DNA of 64,000 nucleotides from contig NZ_JABFDM010000002.1 of assembly GCF_013178945.1 (NCBI RefSeq), forward strand, positions 248,001 to 312,000, written 5' to 3'. This DNA is from Bradyrhizobium aeschynomenes. Lineage in GTDB: Bacteria > Pseudomonadota > Alphaproteobacteria > Rhizobiales > Xanthobacteraceae. The position numbers and the translations under genes were made by a program. The notes beneath the pieces were generated by a model, which worked only from the letters and a program-made list of their open reading frames with translations, searched no databases and was not told the origin of the DNA. Below, one piece after another: positions 33,673 to 43,124 of the stretch (its first letter is position 1; each line of letters begins with the position of its first letter).

Positions 33673-34332
33673 CTACGCGGCCTGCGCGCGCACCATCAAC
33701 TCTGCCATCGTCGTCGATGTGAAGCTTGGCCGTGCCTCCAGGCGTTCGATCCAGGCGACGAGGTTCGGTCGGCCGAATGTCAGCTCCGCCCATTCCGGCG
33801 TGAGCGACAGGAAGCTCGCCTGCGGACCGGCCTGGAGGTCGGCGAGCGACAGCTGGCCACCCGCCATGAACGGCTGCTCCCCAAGCAGCCGCGACAGCTC
33901 CGCAATGACCGTTCTCGCCTGCGGCATCGCCCGCGCGATCGCGGCTTCGTCGGTCGACGTGCCAAAGAACTGCGGCCCGACGATGCGCTGGAAAATGATG
34001 ACGTTGCAGACGCCATGGAACAGGTACCAGTCGCTGATGTTCATCACCTGGTCCATCCTCGCCGCCTGCCGCACGTCATCGGGCGTCAGCGGCGGCTCCG
34101 GCAGCACGCGGTCGAGATAACGCAGGATCGCCTGGGTCTCGTAGAGCACGAATCCATCATGCGAGAGCGCCGGCACGCGGCCGAACGGATGCCGTTCGAG
34201 ATGGGTGGAAGATTTCGAATCGCCCGGCGCCAGCGCGGCCAGGCGATACGGCGCGCCCTTCTCCTCCAGCGTGGCGAGCACGCTGCGGCCGAATGGGCTC
34301 CCCGGCACCGAATGGACGACGAACTCGGACAT
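33673..34332 (-). CDS. glutathione S-transferase family protein
   Basis: 219 residues from ATG 34332 with GGGGGAGAAACGC before it. The N-terminal thioredoxin-like domain has SPFGRSVLATLEEKG, the cis-Pro segment GRVPAL and YETQAILRYLD (the glutathione-binding E-[ST] motif reads ETQ). The C-terminal helical domain has the N-capping region MAGGQLSLADLQAGP (S-x-x-D). It conjugates or reduces with glutathione in the cytoplasm. It is the third gene of the arsR operon, 29 bp after the SRPBCC gene. Confidence 0.88.
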   Translation of the reverse strand: MSEFVVHSVPGSPFGRSVLATLEEKGAPYRLAALAPGDSKSSTHLERHPFGRVPALSHDGFVLYETQAILRYLDRVLPEPPLTPDDVRQAARMDQVMNISDWYLFHGVCNVIIFQRIVGPQFFGTSTDEAAIARAMPQARTVIAELSRLLGEQPFMAGGQLSLADLQAGPQASFLSLTPEWAELTFGRPNLVAWIERLEARPSFTSTTMAELMVRAQAA

Positions 34333-34361
34333 GCGTTTCTCCCCCGCTGACGACGACTTGC

Positions 34362-34850
34362 TCACGACGATGATGATGAGTGGAGCTCGGCCTCGGCGAC
34401 GTAGCGCTGCAGCAGGCCCGGCCAGCCACCGTCGACATCGCGGCGCATGGATGCGCCGGCTTCTTCACCCATGGTCTCGAACTTGTGGTGCAGCAGCTCG
34501 ATACGCGTCGTCTCGGCACCTTCGGCGAAGAACCGCACGTCGACCTCCGAGCGCATCGCCGCATCCGGCTTCCATTGCGCATTGATCTGCCAGAGCATCA
34601 CGAAACGATGCGGCGGCTCCCAGAGCGTGACGGTCGCGACCACCGTCTGCGTCCCGTCCTCGGCAATCTCGAGCCAGCGGCCGCCCAGCTTCGGCTCCAG
34701 CAGCACCTTCGCAATCGGCTTGCCGCCGACCCCATGCGTGTGCGGCCACCACCGGGTCAGCCCGCCGGTGAACACCGCAAAGGCATGATCGAGCGGCGCC
34801 CTGACTTGGACCCGCTTCTCGACCGGGGCAATCACGCCGCGCTCATTCAT
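34362..34850 (-). CDS. SRPBCC (AHSA1-like) domain protein
   Basis: 162 residues. The start overlaps the arsR stop (ATGAATGA), so the pair is translationally coupled. Typical AHSA1/START-like features: KRVQVRAPLDHAFAVFT, WWP, LEPKLGGRWLEI, VTLWEPPHRFVMLW and a C-terminal helix with GGWPGLLQRY. The fold binds hydrophobic ligands. ArsR-SRPBCC pairs are common; the ligand-binding protein often shares its inducer range with the repressor, though that is not shown here. The C-terminus ends in a run of serines. Confidence 0.9.
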   Translation of the reverse strand: MNERGVIAPVEKRVQVRAPLDHAFAVFTGGLTRWWPHTHGVGGKPIAKVLLEPKLGGRWLEIAEDGTQTVVATVTLWEPPHRFVMLWQINAQWKPDAAMRSEVDVRFFAEGAETTRIELLHHKFETMGEEAGASMRRDVDGGWPGLLQRYVAEAELHSSSSS

Positions 34851-35178
34851 TCCCGTCCCTCGTCCTTTTGATCTGCCAATGCGTGCGCTCGGCTTCGATC
34901 TTGAAGGCAAGCAGCGCGTCATCCCAGAAACTGTCGAGCCAGTCGCGCAGCTCGGCCAAGCCCTCCCGGCGCAGCGAGTAGATGCGCCGCACGCCCTCGC
35001 TGCGCTCTTCGACCAGGCCTGCGTCCTTCAGCACTTTGAGATGCTGCGACACCGCCGGCCGCGATACCGTCATCCCCGCGGCAATCGCATGCACGGGACA
35101 GGGCCCGCCGCGCAGGCGCTCGAACACCTGCCGCCGCGTCGGATCCCCCAGGACCGCGAGTGCCGTTTCGTAAGTCAT
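34843..35178 (-). CDS. ArsR-family transcriptional repressor
   Basis: 111 residues. Winged helix-turn-helix: [18 protein letters not shown] (about 12-29), recognition helix in [18 protein letters not shown] (about 39-56), wing RRIYSL. There is no metal-binding ELCVCDL box, so it is a non-metal ArsR. It heads an operon with SRPBCC and GST genes. Two tandem GTAAGT-N4-ACTTAC palindromes lie on and just before its start codon, so it probably represses itself. Confidence 0.93.
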   Translation of the reverse strand: MTYETALAVLGDPTRRQVFERLRGGPCPVHAIAAGMTVSRPAVSQHLKVLKDAGLVEERSEGVRRIYSLRREGLAELRDWLDSFWDDALLAFKIEAERTHWQIKRTRDGNE

Positions 35179-35203
35179 GACTTACCGTAAGTTAACACTT
35201 ACG
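35170..35203. promoter_or_regulatory. double palindromic operator of the arsR operon
   Basis: GTAAGT-CATG-ACTTAC (35170-35185) and GTAAGT-TAAC-ACTTAC (35187-35202) are two perfect copies of the same 16-bp palindrome with 17-bp spacing. The first contains the arsR start codon (35176-35178). A dimer on each copy would block both the promoter region and translation start. Confidence 0.8.
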
Positions 35204-35359
35204 CAGTCGTCAAGAGGTTTCGGGGCAATGTCTGCGACCGCCAGTTGCGGTGGGAAACCCGCCGTTAACCAAACCGCGATGAAGTTGATCGTGGACCGCC
35301 GCCACACCGCGTGGCGACGCCGGACGCGCGGGGCAACCCGCCACGAATCGAGAGACACG

Positions 35360-36763
35360 ATGCTGGGATTCCGCAGCCGGAAGACTGATCACCTGGACGC
35401 CTCGCCTGCGTCCGACGACACCGCAAATGAGACGTTCCAGGATACACTGGCACGATGTCTCGACGATTGGGCCGCCGGCCGGCTCAACCGTGACATGGCC
35501 GATGTCGACGCCGCCGCGCTACGCGCGAAGCTCAAGCCGCAGCTGATCGAGGCGATTCACCGCCTTGGCAACGCACTCGCAACGCGCGCGTCGCAGGATC
35601 TCGATTCCATCGTCGACCTCTGCATCAACAGCAACGAAGCCTCGATCAGCGCGGCGCGCCTGATCGGCGCGTCGAACAATCAATCGGAGCGCTGCCAGGG
35701 TCTCGCCTCGGCCTCGGTCGAAATGCAGGCGTCGGTGCAGACCATCAGCGCAACGTCGACCGCTGCGGCGGACGAGGCAGCGGCGACGCGACGCGCCGTC
35801 GAAGACAGCGTCACCGCGGTACGCGGCACGCTGCAGACCATGAACGGCATCGCGAGCTCCGTGCGCGACACCTCGGCCAAGATCGCCGACCTGAGCGCGG
35901 CCTCGGCGGAGATCGGCTCCATCGTCGGCACCATCGACGCGATCGCCAACCAGACCAACCTGCTGGCGCTGAACGCCACCATCGAGGCGGCACGCGCCGG
36001 CGAGTTCGGCAAGGGCTTCGCCGTCGTCGCCGCCGAGGTGAAGAACCTGTCGCAGCAGACGACCAAGGCGACCGAGGACATCAAGGGCCGCATCGAGCGG
36101 CTGCAGGCGGAGATGAGCGGCATCGTCGAGGCCATGGCGGGCGGCGCCAAGGCGGTCGAGATCGGCATGACCGAGATGACCAACCTGGCGCAGACGATCG
36201 ACCAGGCCGGCGCGCGCACCGCCACGGTCAGCGCCAAGATGGACGAGATCTCCGGCATTCTCGCCGAGCAGAGCGCGGCGACCGACGAGGTCGCGCAGGG
36301 CATCACCATCATCGCAGATCTTGCGACCGCCAACGCCAACGAGGTGATGTCGCTCGCGGACACCATGGGCAGGACCGACGCCAAGGTCGGCAAGATGCTG
36401 GGCGAGATTTCCAAGCTGTCGCTCGACAATCAGGTGGTCAGGCTCGCCAAGGCCGATCACGTGATCTGGAAGAAGCGGCTGGTCGACATGTCGGTCGGGC
36501 GGCTGCAGCTCCGCCCCGACGAGCTATCAGACCATCACAATTGCCGGCTCGGCAAATGGTACTACGGCGAAGGCGGCCAGCGCCTCGCCGGCGATGCCGC
36601 GTTCCGCCACCTCGAACGCCCCCACGAGGCGGTGCACCGCCACGGCAAGGAGGCCGCCCGCTTGTTCAGCGCGGGGCGCATCGACGAAGCGCTGGGCGAG
36701 ATCAGCAAGGTCGAGGTGGCCTCGAGCGAGGTGCTGGCGGCGCTCGATCAGATCAAGGACTAA
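35360..36763 (+). CDS. soluble methyl-accepting chemotaxis protein with CZB domain
   Basis: 467 residues from ATG 35360, no membrane helix. The methyl-accepting hairpin (about 95-390) has the conserved tip with [36 protein letters not shown] sequence. The C-terminal chemoreceptor zinc-binding domain has [22 protein letters not shown] and PHEAVHRH, giving the Cys/His zinc ligands. Such cytoplasmic receptors respond to redox or zinc and signal to CheA. It is a single gene with no che genes nearby. Confidence 0.93.
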   Translation: MLGFRSRKTDHLDASPASDDTANETFQDTLARCLDDWAAGRLNRDMADVDAAALRAKLKPQLIEAIHRLGNALATRASQDLDSIVDLCINSNEASISAARLIGASNNQSERCQGLASASVEMQASVQTISATSTAAADEAAATRRAVEDSVTAVRGTLQTMNGIASSVRDTSAKIADLSAASAEIGSIVGTIDAIANQTNLLALNATIEAARAGEFGKGFAVVAAEVKNLSQQTTKATEDIKGRIERLQAEMSGIVEAMAGGAKAVEIGMTEMTNLAQTIDQAGARTATVSAKMDEISGILAEQSAATDEVAQGITIIADLATANANEVMSLADTMGRTDAKVGKMLGEISKLSLDNQVVRLAKADHVIWKKRLVDMSVGRLQLRPDELSDHHNCRLGKWYYGEGGQRLAGDAAFRHLERPHEAVHRHGKEAARLFSAGRIDEALGEISKVEVASSEVLAALDQIKD

Positions 36764-36782
36764 CCGCGCAACGCCGCTCCGT

Positions 36783-39470
36783 TCACCACCGGTAGCTCGC
36801 AACGCTCTTGCCGGCATAGGAGCGGGTCACGGCGGAAAACTCGCCTTCGAACGTCGCGGCGAGCGCGATGCCCTTCCGCCAGTTCATCTCGGCAGAGACC
36901 GTCGTCAGTGCCACATCACGCGCCCCGGCCGCGCCGTTCACCACGAAGCTTGCTCCGGGCAACGCCTGGAAGCTGGCCCATGCGGCAGTATCAGGGTTGA
37001 AGTCACGCGCCCATGCGGCGCGACCACGCAAGGTGAGCAGAGCATCGTTCACGGCAAAGGATTTGCCACTGCGCACGCCGAGTTCGGTCCGCGGCGACGT
37101 CACGGTGCTTGCCAGATAGGACAGCGCGAAACTGTTGGCGCCGGCGGTGACGGCTTCCGCGTAGCCAGGAAGGCGCGTGATCGTTACCTGTGCGGCCGCA
37201 TAGGGCGTCAGGTCGAGGCCGCCGAACCAGGTCGTAGCAAAGCGGCTACCGCCTTCGAGACGGCCGGCGAGATTGTTGGCGCGGAAGCGCGCGCGCAGCT
37301 GATCAATGCCCGAGATGGTGAGCGTGCGATCGGTCGTGACGTCATGCCAGCCATAGGCGGCGGCCGCGCTGACATAGGCCGGGCCCGCCATGTGCTTGAT
37401 GTATGCGCCGGCCTGGAACATGTCGCCGCGCCCGGTGCCGCCGGCGGCCACGTTGAAACTGGTGGCGCCGCCCGCCAGCGCAAAGCCGGCGACGGTTGCC
37501 GGCGACAGCCAGTGGTCGGCCCCCGCAGCGGCGCCGAACATGCGGCTGGTGGCGGTGCTGGATCCGACCGGCGCATTGCCGTCGGTGGTCTGGCCACCGC
37601 CGAAGCCCGCGGCCCAGGTTCGCCAGCGCGCCTCGAATGGCGGTGCATGCGGCGCAGCTTGGGCTTTCAGGCCGAATGTTTCACCGACCGTGCCACGAAG
37701 CGGGACGCTGGCATAGGCGTTCGCGAGATCGGCCGCATCGGCCAGGTCCCTTGCGGTCGTCTGGTCGCGGCTGCGGTCGGCGGCGGCAACATCGGTCATC
37801 GCGGTCGTGAACTGCGTGAGCGCGCGCACCATGGTCGGCTGCACCGCGGTGGCAATCTCGCCGGAGGCCTGCGTCAGCCCCGGCGCGGACAACCCGCCAT
37901 AGACCAGCGGAATGCCGCCATGGCTGTTGAAGGAGTTGACCAGCGCGTTGGCGACGTTGGTCTGATTGATGGTGAAGCCGGTGTTGGACGGAGCGGTATA
38001 GGCCAGCGCGAGATCGAGATAGGCGTTGTTGGCGTCGTAGCTCAAGCTCGACTTGAATCCCGATGGTAGACTGCTGTTCACCACCGAGCCGAAGGTGCCG
38101 CTGATGCCACCGCCGGCATTGACGATGGTGTACTGCTTGGCGACGTAGCCCCCGGCCGCAGACGACACACTGACCGTGGCGCCCGCCAGCGTCGCCGTTC
38201 CCGAAACGTTGACGCGGTCAGCACCGGCCGGGGATATCTCGACCATGTAGGACGCGGCCGCAGTGAACGTCAGACTGCCGTTCACGGTCAACAGGCCGAC
38301 TGAATTGCCGGGGGCGAGTGCGCCGCCGTTGATCATGGTGCTGCCGACGGTGCCGTTGCCGCCGAGCGTGCCGCCGGCATTCACGGTAACCGCCGAATTG
38401 GCGATCGAACCGTTCACCGACAGCGTGCCGCCATCGATCAGTGTTGGCCCGGTATAGGAGCTGGCGGCGGTCAGGATCGTGGTGCCGGCCTCGACGCGCA
38501 CCGATCGCGTCCCTGCCCCGCTGCCGATGATGATTGGGGCGAAAGTGTAGTTCGTGCCGGTATGGTTGAACACGATCTGGCTGGTGCCGACACCAAGCTG
38601 GACCGAGGCCGCGCTGAGCGTCCCGGGCGCCGTGGCCGCTTCGCCGAGGCCGGCGCCGATATTGAGCGTGCTGTTTCCGCTGGCGTAGTGGCCGAGGATC
38701 AGGTTCGGCCCCGACACCGTGGCGCCATTGCGAATGGTGAGCGTGCCGACACCCCTGTCACCAATGAAGATGTTGGCGCCATCGGTCCAACTCGATCCGA
38801 TGCCATCCACCGTGATGGCGCTAACCCCGGTGGCAGCAAGGCTCGAGCCAACCGTGGCGCTGATCAGTTTTGCGCCGTTGCTGATGCTCAGGGTGGCCTG
38901 GCCGTCCCAGCCGACATACAGATTCTTGATGATGAAGGTGGAGCCGGTGCCGTCGATCGTCACTCCGCCGATTCCCCCGGGCCAGTTGCCGATCCAGACA
39001 GTATCGCCGACGGTCACCGCGGCGCCGTTGCGGATGCTCAGCGCGCCCGTGCCATGGCTTCCGATGTCCAGTGATCCGCTGGTGCTCCAGGTCGACCCGG
39101 CGCCATCGACGGTCACCGCCCCGGTTGCGCCGGCCTGGCCGCCGATCGTGCCTTGCGTAGCGCTCAAGGTGCCGCCGTCCTGGACGGTCAACGCGCCGGC
39201 GTTGGCATCGCCGACCTTCACGGCCGTGGCCTGCGCGCCGGCAACCCCGACCACCGCCGCGTTGCCGGCCGTGTCGATCGTCGCGCTGGTCGCGCTGGTT
39301 GGAACGCCACCGGACCAGTTGCCGGCGTTGAACCAGTCGGTCGACGTGAGACCGGTCCAGTCGACGGCAAGGACTGGCGTGGTCTGCACCAGGACCGTTC
39401 CCAGCGCGATGGATGCTGTCGCCAGGCCTTGTCCGACATGCAATCGGGAGAAACGCGCCATATGGTCCAT
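36783..39470 (-). CDS. autotransporter (type Va), 3 passenger repeats
   Basis: About 895 residues from ATG 39470 (an in-frame GTG at 39479 and ATG 39461 are alternatives). Signal peptide ending near PVLA-V. The passenger has three T5SS/PEP-CTERM-associated repeats (pattern [TI]VDG-G-STW...LYVG-G-LTIRNGA, about 48-51 residues each, about 95-245), a PATR-type beta-strand repeat (SSYTGPTLIDGGTLSVNGS) and a linker. The C-terminal beta-barrel covers about 600-895 (WRTWAAGFGGG to YRW, the final aromatic residue typical of outer-membrane insertion). Surface adhesion is likely. It is paralogous to the gene next to it. Confidence 0.92.
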   Translation of the reverse strand: MDHMARFSRLHVGQGLATASIALGTVLVQTTPVLAVDWTGLTSTDWFNAGNWSGGVPTSATSATIDTAGNAAVVGVAGAQATAVKVGDANAGALTVQDGGTLSATQGTIGGQAGATGAVTVDGAGSTWSTSGSLDIGSHGTGALSIRNGAAVTVGDTVWIGNWPGGIGGVTIDGTGSTFIIKNLYVGWDGQATLSISNGAKLISATVGSSLAATGVSAITVDGIGSSWTDGANIFIGDRGVGTLTIRNGATVSGPNLILGHYASGNSTLNIGAGLGEAATAPGTLSAASVQLGVGTSQIVFNHTGTNYTFAPIIIGSGAGTRSVRVEAGTTILTAASSYTGPTLIDGGTLSVNGSIANSAVTVNAGGTLGGNGTVGSTMINGGALAPGNSVGLLTVNGSLTFTAAASYMVEISPAGADRVNVSGTATLAGATVSVSSAAGGYVAKQYTIVNAGGGISGTFGSVVNSSLPSGFKSSLSYDANNAYLDLALAYTAPSNTGFTINQTNVANALVNSFNSHGGIPLVYGGLSAPGLTQASGEIATAVQPTMVRALTQFTTAMTDVAAADRSRDQTTARDLADAADLANAYASVPLRGTVGETFGLKAQAAPHAPPFEARWRTWAAGFGGGQTTDGNAPVGSSTATSRMFGAAAGADHWLSPATVAGFALAGGATSFNVAAGGTGRGDMFQAGAYIKHMAGPAYVSAAAAYGWHDVTTDRTLTISGIDQLRARFRANNLAGRLEGGSRFATTWFGGLDLTPYAAAQVTITRLPGYAEAVTAGANSFALSYLASTVTSPRTELGVRSGKSFAVNDALLTLRGRAAWARDFNPDTAAWASFQALPGASFVVNGAAGARDVALTTVSAEMNWRKGIALAATFEGEFSAVTRSYAGKSVASYRW

Positions 39471-39519
39471 ACGCTCCACTGATGGAGCGCGAATCTAAGA
39501 TAACTGATCTAATCAAGTA

Positions 39520-39534
39520 TTAACTATAAGTTAC
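39520..39534. promoter_or_regulatory. near-CtrA site upstream of autotransporter 1
   Basis: TTAA (39520-39523), N7, TTAC (39531-39534), one base from the CtrA consensus. The same element occurs before autotransporter 2 at 42961-42975. Confidence 0.35.
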
Positions 39535-39770
39535 AACTTCTCCGCGTAGTTGCACGGATGAGTAGCAAGGCGTTTGATGATGGGCACCTGCGCGCGCCCG
39601 GTCTCGTCGAGATGTTCGTGTTGCAGCGACACGGCACTTCGCTCGCAATGACGCGAACAGATCGTAGTCGCCCGTAGATCCCATGGGTGGCGAGTGGTCA
39701 GAGTTGAGCTTGCGACCACCCACTTGCCCGGAGGATCAACAATGCCTGTCGATCGCCGGCACGGTTCGGC

Positions 39771-42700
39771 TCACCACCTGTAACGCGCGACGCTCCTGCC
39801 ATTGTAGGCGCGGGTGACGGCGGAAAACTCGCCTTCGAAGGTCGCAGCGAGCGCGACACCATTTCGCCAGTTCACTTCGGCCGAGACCATCGTCAACGCC
39901 ACATCACGTGCCGCGGTCGCGCCGTTCACGACGAAGCTTGCGCCGGGCAAGGACTCGAAGCTGGCTGAGGCCGAACTGACGGGATTGAAGTCGTGCGCCC
40001 AGGCGGCGCGGCCGCGCAACGTCAGCAGCGCATCGTTCACGGCGAAGGACGTATCGCTGCGCATGCCGAGTTCGGTGCGCGGCGCGGTCACGGACTTCGC
40101 CAGGTAGGACAGTGCGAAATGGTTGGCGCCGGTGGTGACGGTTTCGGCATAGCCGGGGAGACGCGTGGCCGTCACCTGCGCGGCGGCATAGGGCGTCAGA
40201 CCAAGGCCGCCGAGCCAGGACGGAGCAAAGCGGCTGCCGCCTTCGAGACGCGCCGCAAGACTGCTCGCCCAGAACCGCGCGCGCAACTGATCGACGCCCG
40301 AGATGATGACCGTTCGATCCGTCGTGACGTCATGCCAGCCATAGGCTGCGGCTGCGCTGACATAGGCCGGGCCTGCAACGTGCCTGATGTAGGCGCCGGC
40401 CTGAAACATATCGGTACGTCCCCCGCCACCGGCGGCCACGTTGAAACTGGTGCCGCCGCCCGCCAGCGCAAAGCCGGCGACCGTTGCCGGCGACAGCCAG
40501 TAGTCGGCCCCCGCCGCCGCGCCAAACATGCGGCTGGTGGCGGCGCTGGATCCAACGATCGCGTTGCCGTCGCGGGCTTGGCCACCGCCGAAGCCCGAGG
40601 CCCACATGCGCCAGCGCGATTCGAATGGCGGCTCACGCAGCGCGGCTCTCGTATTCGAGCTGAATGTGTCACCGACCGTGCCGCGGAGCGGGACGCTGGC
40701 ATAGGCGTTCGCGAGATCGGCGTCATCGGCTGGACCCGGCGCGCTGGTCTGATCGCGGCGGAGATCGACGGCCGCAGCATCGGTCATCGCGGTCGTGAAC
40801 TGCGTCATTGCGTGCACCATGGTCGGCCGCACCGCCGTGGCAATCTCGCCGGAGGCCTGCGTCAGCCCCGGCGCGGTCAGCCCGCCATAGACCAGCGGAA
40901 TGCCGCCGTTGCGGTTGAAGGAGTTGACCAGCGCGTTGGCGACGTTGGCTTGATTGATGGTGAGGCCGGTGCTGGGCGGAGCGATGAAGGCCAGCGCCAG
41001 ATCGAGATAGGCGTTGTTGGCGTCGTAGCTCAAGCTCGACTTGAACCCCGACGGCAGGTTGCTGTTCACCACCGCTCCGAACGTGCCGCTGACACCACCG
41101 CCCGCATTGACGATCGTATACCGCTTGGCGACATAGCTTCCGGCTGCAAACGACGCATTCACCTTGGCGCCGGACAATGTCGCCGTTCCCGTCACGTTGA
41201 CGCGGTCGGCGCTGGCAGGCGATATCTCGAGCATGTAGGACGCCGCGGCGGTGAACGACAGACTGCCGTTCACGGTCAGCACGCCGATCGAATTGCCGGG
41301 CGCCAGTGTGCCGCCATCGATCATGGTGTTGCCGACGGTGCCGTTGCCGCCGAGCGTGCCGCCGGCGTTCACCGTGACGGCAGAACCGGCGATCGAACCG
41401 TTCACCGACAGCGTGCCGCCATTGATGATGGTCGGTCCCGTGTAGGTGCTGGCCGCGGTCAGGATCGTCTTGCCGGCCTCGACGCGCACCGTTCGCGTCC
41501 CTGCGCCGCTGCCGGTGATGACGGGGGCGAAGGTGTAGTTCGTGCCCGTGTGGTTGAACACGATCTCGCCACTGCCGTTCCCCAGATCGACCGAGGCTGC
41601 GCTGAGCGTTCCGGGCGCTGTGGCCGCCTGGCCGACGGCTGCGCCGATATTCAGCTTGCCGACCGAGCCGGGCTGGTAGGCGAGGAACATGGTCGAGGCC
41701 GAGACGCTGGCGCCATTGCTGATAGTCAACGCTCCGATACCGCCATAGCCGACATGGACATCAGCGCTGTTGGTCCAGGTCGAGCCGGTCCCATCCACCG
41801 TCACGGTACCGGTCGAACCGGGCTGGATGGCGAGAGAGCCGAAGACGTTGCTCACCGCAGCGCCGTTGCGGATGGTCACCGTGCCGCTGCCTTGGCTGCC
41901 GATGCCGAGATTGCCGCTGCTGATCCAGTGCGAGCCGGTGCCGTCCACGGTTGCGCTGCCGACTGAGCCCGATGCGACGCCGAGATAGCTGTTGCCGCCA
42001 ATGCTGACGCCGCCACCATTCAGGATGGCCAGCGTCGCGCTGCCGCCGCTGCCGACATACAAATCGCCGGCAGTCGTCCAGCCCGAGCCGGCGCCGTTCA
42101 CCGTCACGGCGCCGGTGGAGCCGGGATTGATGGCGAAAAGGCTCATGCCGCTGGTGACTGTGCCGCCGTTTTGGATGTTCAGAGATCCGTTGCCGGCTGA
42201 GCCGACATACAGCTCCGATCGGTTGGTCCAGGTCGAGCCGACGCCATCCACGGTGACGACGCCGGTCGCGCCGCTATCATTGCCGACAAAGCCGTACTCA
42301 TTCGTCACTGCGCCGCCATTGCGGATAGCCAGCGTACCGTTCCCGGTGGAGCCGACGAGCAAATCGGAGGTGTTGGTCCAGGTCGAATGGACGCCATCCA
42401 CGGTCACGACGCCGGTCGCACCGTTATCAAGGCCGACATAACCGTAGTCATTGCTCACGGCGCCGCCATTGCGAATGATCAGTGTGCCATTGCCGGCGTT
42501 CCCGACAAGCAGATCGGCGCTATTGATCCAGCTTGAACCGGCGCCATCCACCGTCGCGCTGCCAATCGAGCCCACATTGTCGCCGATGACGCCGAGGGTG
42601 TTGTTGATGGTGCCGCCGCTCTGGACCATCAACGCGCCGGTTGCTGATACGCCGACCCTCAGATCGGTCGCCTGCGCGCCGGGCGCCCCGACCAATGTCG

Positions 42701-42878
42701 GGTTGGGTGTGATGGTGTCGATCCTCGTGCTGGTCGTGTTGTCTGGAACGGTGCCCGTCCAGTTGCCGGCGTTGAACCAGTCGGTCGACAGCAGGCCGGT
42801 CCAGTCGACGGCACGGACAGGCGTCGTCTGCGCCAGGACCGTTCCCAGAATGATGTTGCCGTCAGGCCGTGACCGCAA
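39771..42878 (-). CDS. autotransporter (type Va), 6 passenger repeats, leader frameshift
   Basis: 1035 residues from TTG 42878. The passenger has six tandem T5SS-associated repeats (such as VTVDGVGSTWTNRSELYVG, GNGSLNIQNGG), twice those of its neighbour, then PATR-type repeats and a barrel ending YRW. The expected start by homology is ATG 42910 (MDQMARF), but compared with the paralogue there is a net 4-nt deletion between 42857 and 42870, which puts that start out of frame. The TTG start gives only a short leader (RSRPDGNIILGTVLAQTTPVRA) without a ribosome-binding site. It may be a pseudogene, phase-variable, or have a sequencing error. Confidence 0.8.
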   Translation of the reverse strand: MRSRPDGNIILGTVLAQTTPVRAVDWTGLLSTDWFNAGNWTGTVPDNTTSTRIDTITPNPTLVGAPGAQATDLRVGVSATGALMVQSGGTINNTLGVIGDNVGSIGSATVDGAGSSWINSADLLVGNAGNGTLIIRNGGAVSNDYGYVGLDNGATGVVTVDGVHSTWTNTSDLLVGSTGNGTLAIRNGGAVTNEYGFVGNDSGATGVVTVDGVGSTWTNRSELYVGSAGNGSLNIQNGGTVTSGMSLFAINPGSTGAVTVNGAGSGWTTAGDLYVGSGGSATLAILNGGGVSIGGNSYLGVASGSVGSATVDGTGSHWISSGNLGIGSQGSGTVTIRNGAAVSNVFGSLAIQPGSTGTVTVDGTGSTWTNSADVHVGYGGIGALTISNGASVSASTMFLAYQPGSVGKLNIGAAVGQAATAPGTLSAASVDLGNGSGEIVFNHTGTNYTFAPVITGSGAGTRTVRVEAGKTILTAASTYTGPTIINGGTLSVNGSIAGSAVTVNAGGTLGGNGTVGNTMIDGGTLAPGNSIGVLTVNGSLSFTAAASYMLEISPASADRVNVTGTATLSGAKVNASFAAGSYVAKRYTIVNAGGGVSGTFGAVVNSNLPSGFKSSLSYDANNAYLDLALAFIAPPSTGLTINQANVANALVNSFNRNGGIPLVYGGLTAPGLTQASGEIATAVRPTMVHAMTQFTTAMTDAAAVDLRRDQTSAPGPADDADLANAYASVPLRGTVGDTFSSNTRAALREPPFESRWRMWASGFGGGQARDGNAIVGSSAATSRMFGAAAGADYWLSPATVAGFALAGGGTSFNVAAGGGGRTDMFQAGAYIRHVAGPAYVSAAAAYGWHDVTTDRTVIISGVDQLRARFWASSLAARLEGGSRFAPSWLGGLGLTPYAAAQVTATRLPGYAETVTTGANHFALSYLAKSVTAPRTELGMRSDTSFAVNDALLTLRGRAAWAHDFNPVSSASASFESLPGASFVVNGATAARDVALTMVSAEVNWRNGVALAATFEGEFSAVTRAYNGRSVARYRW

Positions 42879-42960
42879 TGCGATCTGAAGAAACGCGCCA
42901 TCTGGTCCATGCGCTCCGCTGATGGAGCGCGAATCTAGGACAACTCGATCTAATCAAGTG

Positions 42961-42975
42961 TTAACTATACGTTAC
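42961..42975. promoter_or_regulatory. near-CtrA site upstream of autotransporter 2
   Basis: TTAA (42961-42964), N7, TTAC (42972-42975), in the duplicated upstream segment shared with autotransporter 1. Confidence 0.35.
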
Positions 42976-43029
42976 AACTTTAGCGCGTAGTTCTCCGGAG
43001 AAATCGTCGCGTCGCGCGTAGCCCGTGGT

Positions 43030-43092
43030 CGTAGCCGGATGAGCGACAGCCGGCGCGCGCGAGCGCGAAGGCGACAGCGACATCCGGGCTAC
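43030..43092. repeat. family A repeat with extra middle
   Basis: GTAGCCGGATGAGCGACAGCCGG...GCGACAGCGACATCCGGGCTAC, between autotransporter 2 and the first binding protein gene. Confidence 0.7.
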
Positions 43093-43124
43093 ATGCTACC
43101 GCGGCTACCAGGCTACGGCAGGCG

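Noticed and set aside
33568..34400. tRNA-Leu as an integration site for a genomic island
   Set aside because: No integrase, no repeat of the tRNA 3' end and no change in composition are seen downstream.
39993..41966. 657-codon plus-strand frame opposite autotransporter 2
   Set aside because: Shadow of the repeat-rich passenger and barrel coding sequence; no start signals.
39771..42878. Passenger repeats as a CRISPR array or tandem DNA repeat element
   Set aside because: The repeats are coding (about 48-51 residues), divergent at DNA level and lie inside a long frame with a barrel. There are no spacers.
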